A stretch of 32,757 nt of DNA from Burkholderia sp. LMG 13014. GTDB lineage: Bacteria; Pseudomonadota; Gammaproteobacteria; Burkholderiales; Burkholderiaceae. Shown here one piece after another: positions 26,372 to 32,757 of the stretch. A program made the position numbers and the translations under genes. The stretch covers positions 1 through 32,757 of the forward strand of contig NZ_CAJNKE010000021.1 in the NCBI RefSeq assembly GCF_905232215.1, given 5' to 3'. The notes beneath the pieces are model-generated. The model did no database searches. It was not told the origin of the DNA and saw only the letters and a program-made list of their open reading frames with translations. The first letter of the stretch is position 1. The number at the start of each line of letters is the position of its first letter.

Positions 26372-27418
26372 TCATCGCGATCGGTTCGCGGCAGCAGGCG
26401 CGCGAGGTCGCGAACTTGCCCGGACCTTCGACGGAGGCATGCCGAACCATCGTATGGACGAATGGGTGAGGACCGACTGATCGGAAAACCCCAACAAGCT
26501 CGTCAGTTGAGCCAGCGGGATGGTCGTCTGCTGGAGGTAGCGCAAGGCGATTTCCTGCCGGACCTCATCCCGGACCCCCTCGAAAGTCGCGCCTTCGTCG
26601 GCCAGTTTGCGCTGCATGGTGCGCGGATGCACGAACAGCAGTTCCGCAATTGCCGACTTGCTTCCTCCGGTCGCGCCGAGCGTGCAATGCAGCGCCCGTC
26701 GCACGCGCTCGACCATCGACAATCCGGGGTCGCCGTAGTGCCGCTGCAGATACTCCAGCGCGATGTTCTTCAGCGACGCATTGACGGTCTCCAGCCGGCT
26801 GCCGAGGGTTTGCGGCGACACGTGCAAACCGGCGTGCTCCTGCTCCGTATAGATGCGCGCCTGCCCGAAAAAACGCGCATAGGCGCCGGGGTCGGCACTG
26901 TTCCCGTACGGGAGCGCCACCGCAAGCAGCCGATAGTTGTCCGCCGCGAAGGACCGCACCAGATGGTGCATCCTGCCCAGACACTGATCGAGCGCTTGCC
27001 GGCACACGGGCGCACGAGGAACCAGCAACTCGATGCGGATCTCCGCGGCGTCCTGGATCAAGGTGCTCGGTTCGATCACGGAGAGCTGCGCGGCCGGGCT
27101 GTGCACGTACAGATAGCGGGACGCCGTCGTCATGGCCTCGCGGACATTGGCGGAATGCTGGATGGCCATCGCGAGCGGGCCGAGGATGTCGATGTCCTGG
27201 CGGGCGGCCAGCTGCAGGCCGAGATCGGGCCGGTGTGCGGCGGCGGCGCTGTCTTCCATCAGTTGCATCACCGACAGAATCGGAACCGTCGCGTCGTCCA
27301 CTTCGCCAAGGTTGGCCGGAAGCTCGTGCTTGCGCAGCAGCGGCAACGGATCGACCCCGAGCGTCGACATGAGCTCGCGGTAGCCCTTCATGCCTGTCGA
27401 ACGAATGATTGCCGTCAT
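26372..27418 (-). CDS. AraC family transcriptional regulator (arabinose-binding-domain type)
   Basis: A 348-residue regulator with an N-terminal domain of the PF12625 type (TAIIRSTGMKGYRELMSTLGVDPLPLLRKHELP at the start) and a C-terminal double helix-turn-helix (KSAIAELLFVHPRTMQRKLADEG, then LAQLTSLLGFSDQSVLTHSSIRWFGMPPSKVR). Relatives include OruR/ArgR-like and virulence activators. The start at 27418 matches the family N-terminus and sits only 7 nt behind a good -10 box, so the message may be leaderless. It is divergent from the reductase operon at 27516 and is its likely activator. Confidence 0.9.
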   Translation of the reverse strand: MTAIIRSTGMKGYRELMSTLGVDPLPLLRKHELPANLGEVDDATVPILSVMQLMEDSAAAAHRPDLGLQLAARQDIDILGPLAMAIQHSANVREAMTTASRYLYVHSPAAQLSVIEPSTLIQDAAEIRIELLVPRAPVCRQALDQCLGRMHHLVRSFAADNYRLLAVALPYGNSADPGAYARFFGQARIYTEQEHAGLHVSPQTLGSRLETVNASLKNIALEYLQRHYGDPGLSMVERVRRALHCTLGATGGSKSAIAELLFVHPRTMQRKLADEGATFEGVRDEVRQEIALRYLQQTTIPLAQLTSLLGFSDQSVLTHSSIRWFGMPPSKVRASSRPRAPAAANRSR

Positions 27419-27425
27419 GTCTCGC

Positions 27426-27454
27426 AATATAAAAACATTGTCTCGTGAGATCAA
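27426..27454 (-). promoter_or_regulatory. Promoter of the AraC-type gene
   Basis: On the minus strand: -35 TTGATC (27449-27454), 17-bp spacer, -10 TATATT (27426-27431). Only 7 bases separate the -10 box from the ATG. The small palindrome TCTCGTGAGA (27441-27450) overlaps the -35 end. Confidence 0.65.
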
Positions 27455-27515
27455 GAGAAAATCTGGCGGCTGCGTACCATGACATCATTCAAACCAGACA
27501 CACGGAGTGTCCGTC

Positions 27516-28499
27516 ATGCGTACCGCCATTCATCAATCCATGGGCCAGCCCGAGCAGGTGCTCGAGATTCGCAACGTCGCGCGTCCGGAGCCGCAAGCCG
27601 GCGAGGTGCTGTTGCAGATGATCCTGGCGCCCATCCACAACCACGACCTGATGCAGATTTCCGGCACCTATGGCATCAAGCCGGAACTGCCGGCACGTGC
27701 AGGCACCGAGGCGGTGGGGCGCGTGCTGGCGGTGGGCGAGGGCGTGACCCATCTGCAAGTCGGCCAGCGCGTGTCCGTGTCCGGCGCGTTCGGCACCTGG
27801 GCCGATGCGTTCGTGGCGCCGGCCGGCCAGGTGCTGCCGGTACCCGACGGCATCAGCGACGAACTCGCGGCGCAGTTGCTGATCATGCCGACGAGCGCCA
27901 TGGTGGTGCTGGACGACCTGGGCGTGCAAAGCGGCCAATGGATGATGCTGAATGCCGCGGCGGGCGCCGTGGGCAAGAATGTGGCGCTGCTGGCCGCCGC
28001 GCGGAATATTCGCGTCATTGCCCTGGTCAATCAGGCGGCGCAGGTCGAAGAACTCGGGAAGCTCGGGGTGGACGTGGTGGAGAACACCACCGTCGACGGC
28101 TGGCAGGCACGTATCAAGACCGCGCTGAACGGCGAGCCGCTGCTCCATGCGCTGGATTCGGTGGCCGGCAGTCTGACCGGTGAAATGCTTCACGTAATGG
28201 ACGACAATGCGACGCTGGTGGTATTCGGTGCGTTGAGCAATCAGCCGTTGAACATCGACTTCCAGGACGTGCTGTTCAAGCAGGCGACGGTGCGAGGCTT
28301 CTGGGGATTGCGCAAGGTCGAGAAACTGAGCGACGCGTACCGGGCCAGGATGGTGGCCGAGATCCTCGCGATCGCGCAGCGCAACGGCTTCAATCTGCCC
28401 GTCGCCGCGGTCCACGACCTGGGTGACGTAGCCAGCGCATCAGGTATCCGAAGCAGTGCCGGGAAGGTGCTGCTGCGAGGTGGTCATGACGAATCCTGA
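27516..28499 (+). CDS. MDR-family NAD(P)H-dependent reductase (quinone/enoyl-thioester reductase-like)
   Basis: A 327-residue medium-chain dehydrogenase/reductase without the structural zinc cysteines. APIHNHDLMQISGTYGIKPELPARAGTEAVGRV (38-70) resembles the 2-enoyl-thioester reductases (ETR1/MECR) and quinone oxidoreductases, and the nucleotide-binding loop is NAAAGAVGK (146-154). It should reduce an activated C=C bond or quinone with NADPH. The start at 27516 has GGAG 8-9 nt upstream; the GTG at 27507 is too close to it. It is the first gene of a three-gene operon with the DsbA-like protein and an unknown protein, facing the AraC regulator. Confidence 0.9.
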   Translation: MRTAIHQSMGQPEQVLEIRNVARPEPQAGEVLLQMILAPIHNHDLMQISGTYGIKPELPARAGTEAVGRVLAVGEGVTHLQVGQRVSVSGAFGTWADAFVAPAGQVLPVPDGISDELAAQLLIMPTSAMVVLDDLGVQSGQWMMLNAAAGAVGKNVALLAAARNIRVIALVNQAAQVEELGKLGVDVVENTTVDGWQARIKTALNGEPLLHALDSVAGSLTGEMLHVMDDNATLVVFGALSNQPLNIDFQDVLFKQATVRGFWGLRKVEKLSDAYRARMVAEILAIAQRNGFNLPVAAVHDLGDVASASGIRSSAGKVLLRGGHDES

Positions 28500-28536
28500 A
28501 CCGGGTTCGCGTTTCCTGCACGATGGAGCAGCAATC

Positions 28537-29250
28537 ATGAAGATCGATATCTGGTCGGACGTCATTTGCCCGTTTTGCTATATCGGCAAACGCAAGCTGG
28601 AAGCGGCGCTGGAGCAGACCGGCATCGCGGCGCAAATCGAGTGGCACAGCTTCGAGCTGAACCCTTCCGCGCCCCGGTCGTATGGCATGCCGCTGCCGGA
28701 CGTGATGAATCGTCTGTACGGCATCGACCGCCAGCGCGCGCTGGCCATCCTGAATCATGAGGAGCAGGAAGCGCGCCGCATGGGGCTGGATTTCCAGTGG
28801 CGCATCGCGCGGCCCGGCAATACGTTCGATGCCCATCGCCTGATCCACCTCGCCAGGCACGAGGGAATCGGCGGTCAGGTCAAGGAGCGCTTTCTACGCG
28901 CGTATTTCACCGAGGGGCAGGATATCGGTGACCGGCAGGTGCTGCGTGCGCTGGCACTCGGGACGGGATTGCCGGCCGACGACGTGGATGCAGTGCTGGG
29001 CAGCGACCGCTTTGCCGACGAGGTGCGCGCCGACGAGCAGCAAGCGGTCGAACTGGGGATTCGTGGTGTGCCTTACTTCGTGATCAACGGGCAGGCGTCG
29101 GTGTCGGGTGCGCGTGACGTCGCGGATTTCGTGCGCGTGTTGCGCGAACAGGCGGCGATCGCCGCGGCTGCCACGCAGGAGACCGGGCCGGCCCCAGCGT
29201 CGGATGATGCCGGGATCTGCAAGGACGGTTTTTGCGAGGTCCGCAAGTGA
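28537..29250 (+). CDS. DsbA family oxidoreductase, FrnE-like
   Basis: A 237-residue thioredoxin-fold protein with an alpha-helical insert. It has active-site C11-P-F-C14 right after the first strand and cis-Pro in RGVPYFVING. No signal peptide is seen, so it is cytosolic, as FrnE proteins are. The C-terminus carries a second pair, C228-x4-C233 (GICKDGFCEV), as described for the disulfide isomerase FrnE of Deinococcus radiodurans. The start at 28537 has GGAG about 7 nt before ATG, 37 bp after the reductase gene. It overlaps the next gene by 4 bp. A role in thiol or polyketide-quinone chemistry is inferred from family and context. Confidence 0.92.
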   Translation: MKIDIWSDVICPFCYIGKRKLEAALEQTGIAAQIEWHSFELNPSAPRSYGMPLPDVMNRLYGIDRQRALAILNHEEQEARRMGLDFQWRIARPGNTFDAHRLIHLARHEGIGGQVKERFLRAYFTEGQDIGDRQVLRALALGTGLPADDVDAVLGSDRFADEVRADEQQAVELGIRGVPYFVINGQASVSGARDVADFVRVLREQAAIAAAATQETGPAPASDDAGICKDGFCEVRK

Positions 29251-29714
29251 ACGCGCCGCTTCCGGCAGACGGGCGCGTAGCGCCCGCGCCGGGGGACTTC
29301 CCGTTCCTCGGCGTCTGGGCGCTCGAACCGGGGCGCTCGGTATACGCATTCGGGATGCCGCCATTGGACGGCACCTACACCGTCGCGCTGGATGACGACG
29401 GCTGGCTGGACATCACGTCACGGTGGCGCACTGCCGCGGGGCGTACGCGGGAGATCCACTTCGCCGGAAAGCTGGGCGGCGGACGGTTTCCTTACTCCAG
29501 CACCGGCGCCGCCGACGAGCTCGGTTTCGAGTTCGAGCCGCCCGGCCTGTTGCGGTCGTCGGCATTCAAGAACAATGAAAAGGTGCATTGGGCCGAGCGC
29601 CGGCTGGATGGCAGTGGCGTCTGGATGACGATCTCGGTGTTCGGCCGATTTTCCGACGGGCGCGTTTATCAGAACCAGGACGTCTATCGACGTGTCGTCG
29701 GCGGTGCCCCGTGA
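29247..29714 (+). CDS. Conserved-looking protein of unknown function, 155 aa
   Basis: I do not recognise this family. The protein has no signal peptide or membrane segment. It is rich in short beta strands with aromatic residues (FLGVWALEPGRS, GTYTVALDDDGWLDITSRW, VWMTISVFGRFSDGRVYQNQDVYRRV), the look of a small lipocalin-like or avidin-like barrel. It starts with GTG, overlapping the FrnE-like gene by GTGA, with GAGGT 6 nt upstream, so it is translationally coupled and probably functions with the two redox enzymes, perhaps binding their hydrophobic substrate. Confidence 0.8.
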   Translation: MNAPLPADGRVAPAPGDFPFLGVWALEPGRSVYAFGMPPLDGTYTVALDDDGWLDITSRWRTAAGRTREIHFAGKLGGGRFPYSSTGAADELGFEFEPPGLLRSSAFKNNEKVHWAERRLDGSGVWMTISVFGRFSDGRVYQNQDVYRRVVGGAP

Positions 29715-30340
29715 CCGCATGAACAACGAGGTCGAGCCAGTTGCCGCCCTGGCGTGAGCGGCAACCGGTTCGTGGACGGGAGAGGGCGCGCCGCGGCACC
29801 GGTGTCCCGGTGCGCGCGCGAAATCGCCGCCGACGAATGGCCGTTGTGCCGAATGCGACCTGGCGTGCGTTCGGCCGGAACGTGACCACGGTTACGGTGC
29901 GCGGGATGACCCGGTCAGGCTCGCGCGAAAGCCGTTCGTAATATCCTTGCCGTCGCGCATGACCTGGCCGGTGTTGCCCACCCCGGCATGCACCACCCCC
30001 GATCAGGGGAATCCATGCTCTCAAACTACCCGAACGGGTAGCTGCCACCTGTCCCCCCCAAACCTACACTCCTTTCCAGAAACAACGCGACCGAACGGTG
30101 GCGATACCGCCGGGTCGTGACTCCCGCGCCAGAACTGGTGCGCGACGTGATTTGTTTCGTTGTGCTTTCTATTGACGCATTCGCGTCGACGGCAATCCTG
30201 TCGATCAATGTGCACGGTTGGCCGGACTCCACCCTGCGCCGACCGGGCCCGGGCAAGCCGCGGCATCCGGTCTGACGGGTATTCGCGTCAGCAAAGCACC
30301 GACATCCAACAAACAGAGACTAGAACAGGAGACATCCCCG
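29715..30340. other. Intergenic region of about 625 bp before porin 2
   Basis: No gene was recognised. GTTGCCGC (29740-29747) pairs with GCGGCAAC (29758-29765), a hairpin without a T-run just after the unknown gene. The CTACCCG-AA-CGGGTAG palindrome and a TACACT box are at 30026-30070. The porin leader from there is about 270 nt. Confidence 0.5.
30026..30041. promoter_or_regulatory. Regulator site CTACCCG-AA-CGGGTAG (copy 1)
   Basis: A perfect 7-2-7 inverted repeat, 23 bp before TACACT (30065-30070), a likely -10 box without a good -35. The centre falls near -44, as expected for an activator touching RNA polymerase. A near-identical arrangement occurs at 32317. Confidence 0.65.
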
Positions 30341-31426
30341 ATGACGACCATCCCTTCCCGTAAACGTTTCGCGACCGTTGCCGGCGTGCTGCTGGCCGCC
30401 GCCGGATTGCCCGCGCATGCGCAAAGCAGTGTCACGCTTTACGGTGTCGTCGACGCCGGCATCCTCTATACGAGCAAGGCGATCGATCCGAAGACCGGGC
30501 TGAATGCCGGGCACCAGGTATCGATGATCACCGGCGGGATGACACCGTCGTTGTTCGGCCTGAAAGGCACCGAGGATCTCGGCGGCGGCGTGAAGGCGAT
30601 CTTCACGCTCGAAAGCGGCATCGACGTGTCGAACGGCGGCTATGCGGATTCGAACGGCAATCTGTTCGGCCGGCAGGCGTGGGTCGGGATCGAGAGCGGC
30701 TACGGCACCGTGAAGGCCGGCGTCCAGTTCTCGCCGTTCGTGCTGTCGTTGATCGCCACCGATGCGCGCAGCGTGTCGTACTTCGGCAGCGGCGTGCCGA
30801 TCTATGTCGGCGGCGTGCTCGTGACCGGGATCTTCAACGCGAATGCGATTTCATACACGAGCCCGGTGGTGGCGGGCTTCCAGGGCAGTGCGATGCTTGC
30901 GCTCGGCGGCACGGCCGGCGATTTCCAGGCGGGCCGGCAGTATTCGGCGAGCCTCAATTACACGTATGGGCCGTTGCTCGTCAGCGCCGCGATGTACAAC
31001 GGCAATGCGGGCGGCACGGCCGCATCGACGCCGGTGCCGAGCACGGTGCCGTTTACCGGGCGCACGCTTGGCGCGAGCTATCAGTACGACGCGCTCACGG
31101 TGAAAGCCGCGTACGTCAATTACAAGATCGCGGGCTCGTTCGACAGCCGCGTCTACGGCGGCGGCGCCGCCTATCAGTTCACGCCGGTCGTGAGCGCGGA
31201 TGCCGGCGTCTGGTACACGAGCGATGGCAACGATACCAACAATCACTCGATCATGGCCGCGGCAGGGCTGACCTACAGCCTGTCGAAGGCGACGTTGCTG
31301 TACGGGCAGCTTGGCTATGTGAACAACCACGGCAAGATGAATACGGGGCTGTCGACGAACGGCGCGCTGTACGGCGCGAACGGGTCGACGTTCGGCACCG
31401 TGCTCGGCGTGCGCCACCTGTTCTGA
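30341..31426 (+). CDS. Porin, gram-negative trimeric type (paralogue of the one at 15165)
   Basis: A 361-residue outer-membrane porin. The signal peptide (RKRFATVAGVLLAAAG then AHA-Q) is cut after residue 27. VTLYGVVDAGILYTSK, GLKGTEDLGGGVKA, SNGNLFGRQAWV, AGDFQAGRQYSASLNY and a terminal Phe are shared with the porin at 15165, so the two are paralogues. AGGAGA stands 8 nt before ATG 30341. It is followed after 34 bp by an SDR gene in the same direction. An activator-type palindrome lies about 300 bp upstream. It probably imports the substrate of the following enzymes. Confidence 0.95.
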   Translation: MTTIPSRKRFATVAGVLLAAAGLPAHAQSSVTLYGVVDAGILYTSKAIDPKTGLNAGHQVSMITGGMTPSLFGLKGTEDLGGGVKAIFTLESGIDVSNGGYADSNGNLFGRQAWVGIESGYGTVKAGVQFSPFVLSLIATDARSVSYFGSGVPIYVGGVLVTGIFNANAISYTSPVVAGFQGSAMLALGGTAGDFQAGRQYSASLNYTYGPLLVSAAMYNGNAGGTAASTPVPSTVPFTGRTLGASYQYDALTVKAAYVNYKIAGSFDSRVYGGGAAYQFTPVVSADAGVWYTSDGNDTNNHSIMAAAGLTYSLSKATLLYGQLGYVNNHGKMNTGLSTNGALYGANGSTFGTVLGVRHLF

Positions 31427-31460
31427 CGATGGGGTTCCCAGGGTTCGACAGGAGGGCAGC

Positions 31461-32276
31461 ATGCAGATCGAGTTAGGTTTCGAGCAACGCCACGTGTTCG
31501 TCTTCGGCGGCACGACCGGCATCAACTTCGGCATCGCGCAAGCCTTCGCGCGATGCGGCGCGGCCGTCAGCGTGGCGAGCCGCAAACGCGAGAACGTCGA
31601 CGCCGCAGTGCAGACGCTGCGCATGACGCATGCGTCGGTGTACGGCGCATGCGCCGACGTACGCGATTTCGACGCGGTGGGCACTGCGCTCGGCGATGCG
31701 GCGCGCGAATTCGGCCCGATCGACGTGCTGATATCGGGCGCGGCGGGCAATTTCCTGTGCGACGCGAATGCGATGTCGGCGAACGGATTCCGCACGGTCA
31801 TCGACATCGACCTGGTCGGCTCGTTCAACGTGATGCGGCAGGCCTATCCGCATCTGCGCAAGCCCGGCGCGTCGATCATCAGCATCACCGCGCCGCAGGC
31901 GACGGTGCCGATGCGCCATCAGGCACACGCTTCCGCGGCGAAAGCCGGTATCGACCAGCTCACGCGCGTGCTCGCGCTGGAATGGGGCGCCGACGGTGTG
32001 CGCGTCAACGCGATCTCGCCGGGCCCGATCGACGGCACGGAAGGCTTTCGCAAGCTGATCGCCCGCACCGACGACGAACTCGCGCTGGCCGAGTCAGCCG
32101 TGCCGCTGCGCCGGTTCGGCACGACCGACGACATAGCCAATCTCGCGCTGTTCCTTGCATCGCCGTATGCGTCGTATGTGTCCGGCGCCGTGATTCCGTG
32201 TGACGGCGGCGGTGCGATCGACAGCGTGAAACCGGCGATCGAACGGGCGGGCGCGAACGCGTCGGCCGGTGCCTGA
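31461..32276 (+). CDS. SDR family oxidoreductase, 2,4-dienoyl-CoA reductase-like
   Basis: A 271-residue short-chain reductase. The nucleotide loop is GGTTGINFG (16-24) and the NADP-type ASRKREN follows strand beta-2. S141 (SIISITA) and K161 are in place, but the canonical YxxxK tyrosine is replaced by alanine (A157 in HASAAK). This substitution and the pattern VHA/QAHASAAKAGIDQLTRVLALEWG are characteristic of the DECR/PECR group, which reduces dienoyl- or enoyl-CoA. AGGAGGG lies 4-5 nt before ATG. It probably forms a transcript with the porin (34-bp gap). The exact substrate is unknown. Confidence 0.9.
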   Translation: MQIELGFEQRHVFVFGGTTGINFGIAQAFARCGAAVSVASRKRENVDAAVQTLRMTHASVYGACADVRDFDAVGTALGDAAREFGPIDVLISGAAGNFLCDANAMSANGFRTVIDIDLVGSFNVMRQAYPHLRKPGASIISITAPQATVPMRHQAHASAAKAGIDQLTRVLALEWGADGVRVNAISPGPIDGTEGFRKLIARTDDELALAESAVPLRRFGTTDDIANLALFLASPYASYVSGAVIPCDGGGAIDSVKPAIERAGANASAGA

Positions 32277-32316
32277 CGCGCGAGCGCGACCGATACGGGC
32301 AATCCATACCCGATAA

Positions 32317-32332
32317 CTACCCGGACGGGTGG
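32317..32332. promoter_or_regulatory. Regulator site CTACCCG-GA-CGGGTGG (copy 2)
   Basis: The same 7-2-7 inverted repeat as at 30026 with one mismatch, 22 bp before TACACT (32355-32360). Both copies are preceded by AATCCAT-N-C at the same distance. An additional TACCCG (32307-32312) stands 11 bp upstream in direct orientation, one helical turn away. Confidence 0.65.
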
Positions 32333-32395
32333 CGGCAGCCGGCAGGCCGCTGCCTACACTGATCCCACGACGAACATAACCAGACAGGAGACGAC

Positions 32396-32500
32396 GTGCA
32401 TTCCCTTCCTTTTCCGACGCCGCACGGTTGCATGACGGAACCGCGCGAGCCCATCGACACGCGCCGTGCCGCGCGGGCACGGCAGCCGGGCCGCGCCTGA
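32396..32500 (+). CDS. Possible 34-aa leader peptide
   Basis: A short frame starting GTG, with AGGAG 6-7 nt upstream, 36 nt after the TACACT box. It reads MHSLPFPTPHGC and ends RQPGRA before TGA, 28 nt ahead of the hydantoinase start. It is rich in Arg and Pro. The ribosome site is better than that of the following gene, which suggests real translation. Whether the peptide or only its translation matters is open; it may be chance. Confidence 0.4.
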   Translation: MHSLPFPTPHGCMTEPREPIDTRRAARARQPGRA

Positions 32501-32528
32501 ACCGGCCGATCACGAAGCGAGAGAGCTC

Positions 32529-32757
32529 ATGACAATCCCAACCGATTCGATCCAGCCCGCGGTATCGGGCACGTCCGGCACACGGACCGCGCGGCATCGC
32601 CTGATCAACATCGACAACGGCGGCACGCTGACCGACATCTGCGTGATGGACGGCGACAACGTGATCCGCACGAAAACGCTGACCACGCCGCACGACCTGT
32701 CGCAATGCCTGTTCGACGGGCTGCGCAAGGCGTCCGTGGCGATTTACGGCAACGAGG
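32529..32757 (+). CDS. Hydantoinase/oxoprolinase family protein, N-terminus (cut by window)
   Basis: The first 76 residues of a HyuA-type protein (Hydant_A_N domain). LINIDNGGTLTDICVMDGDNVIRTKTLTTPHDL matches the phosphate-binding start of the ATPase-like fold in hydantoinase A, 5-oxoprolinase and acetone/acetophenone carboxylase beta subunits. The usual D-x-G-G-T-x-T-D is present as DNGGTLTD. ATG at 32529 has GAGAG upstream. The gene follows the porin-SDR pair and has its own copy of the CTACCCG site. Which reaction it catalyses depends on sequence and neighbours beyond the window. Confidence 0.88.
   Translation, partial: MTIPTDSIQPAVSGTSGTRTARHRLINIDNGGTLTDICVMDGDNVIRTKTLTTPHDLSQCLFDGLRKASVAIYGNE

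Noticed and set aside
32529-32757. Calling the last gene acetone carboxylase or hydantoinase specifically
   Set aside because: Only 76 residues are visible and the N-terminal domain is common to hydantoinases, oxoprolinases and several carboxylases.
1-32757. Mobile elements, CRISPR arrays, tRNA or rRNA genes
   Set aside because: No transposase or integrase reading frame, no spaced direct-repeat array and no tRNA cloverleaf was recognised on either strand.

Overview
The window looks like a secondary replicon or accessory chromosome region of a Burkholderia sensu lato strain, most like the B. cepacia complex. The grounds are high-GC codon use, the paralogous 'AQS-TLYG' trimeric porins, NodT-type RND efflux genes, and the density of regulators next to catabolic genes. 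No rRNA, tRNA, insertion sequence, CRISPR array or origin was seen. The first and last genes are cut by the window edges.

Layout. (1) 1-1358: 3' end of an RND outer-membrane factor gene and its strong terminator. (2) 1556-3271: pirin and an HBN1-type nitroreductase, with base and codon use unlike the neighbours. (3) 3272-3849: about 580 bp without a recognisable gene. (4) 3850-13441: an aromatic meta-cleavage locus. On the minus strand lie a flavin reductase and a TetR regulator. Divergently on the plus strand lie a XylT-like ferredoxin with an extra N-terminal domain, catechol 2,3-dioxygenase, ring-cleavage-product hydrolase, an LLM (luciferase-like) flavin monooxygenase, a second alpha/beta hydrolase, dienoate hydratase, acylating acetaldehyde dehydrogenase and 4-hydroxy-2-oxovalerate aldolase, ending at a terminator. 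(5) 13566-16244: a second copy of the locus promoter, an SDR dehydrogenase and a porin. (6) 16374-18080: a TetR and a LysR regulator. (7) 19069-26200: a complete RND tripartite efflux operon with a TetR and a MarR regulator downstream. (8) 26372-29714: an AraC regulator divergent from a redox operon (MDR reductase, FrnE-like DsbA protein, unknown 155-aa protein). (9) 30026-32757: a second porin, a DECR-like SDR and the start of a hydantoinase/acetone-carboxylase-type gene, with a shared palindromic site upstream of the porin and of the hydantoinase gene.

How the genes fit together. Region 4 encodes the hydrolytic branch of catechol meta-cleavage down to pyruvate and acetyl-CoA, with the ferredoxin as probable reactivator of the dioxygenase. 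It has no classical phenol hydroxylase or ring-hydroxylating dioxygenase. The LLM monooxygenase, fed with reduced flavin by the divergent reductase, and the extra hydrolase are therefore the likely substrate-specific steps; the substrate is unknown. A 16-bp palindrome lies in each of the two divergent promoters, and a related copy of the whole promoter upstream of the SDR gene suggests one regulon, possibly run by the co-oriented TetR protein.

Most likely new: the LLM-dependent meta-cleavage operon with its duplicated promoter/operator cassette, the two-part ferredoxin, and the CTACCCG-N2-CGGGTAG site upstream of the porin and hydantoinase genes with a 34-codon leader reading frame.
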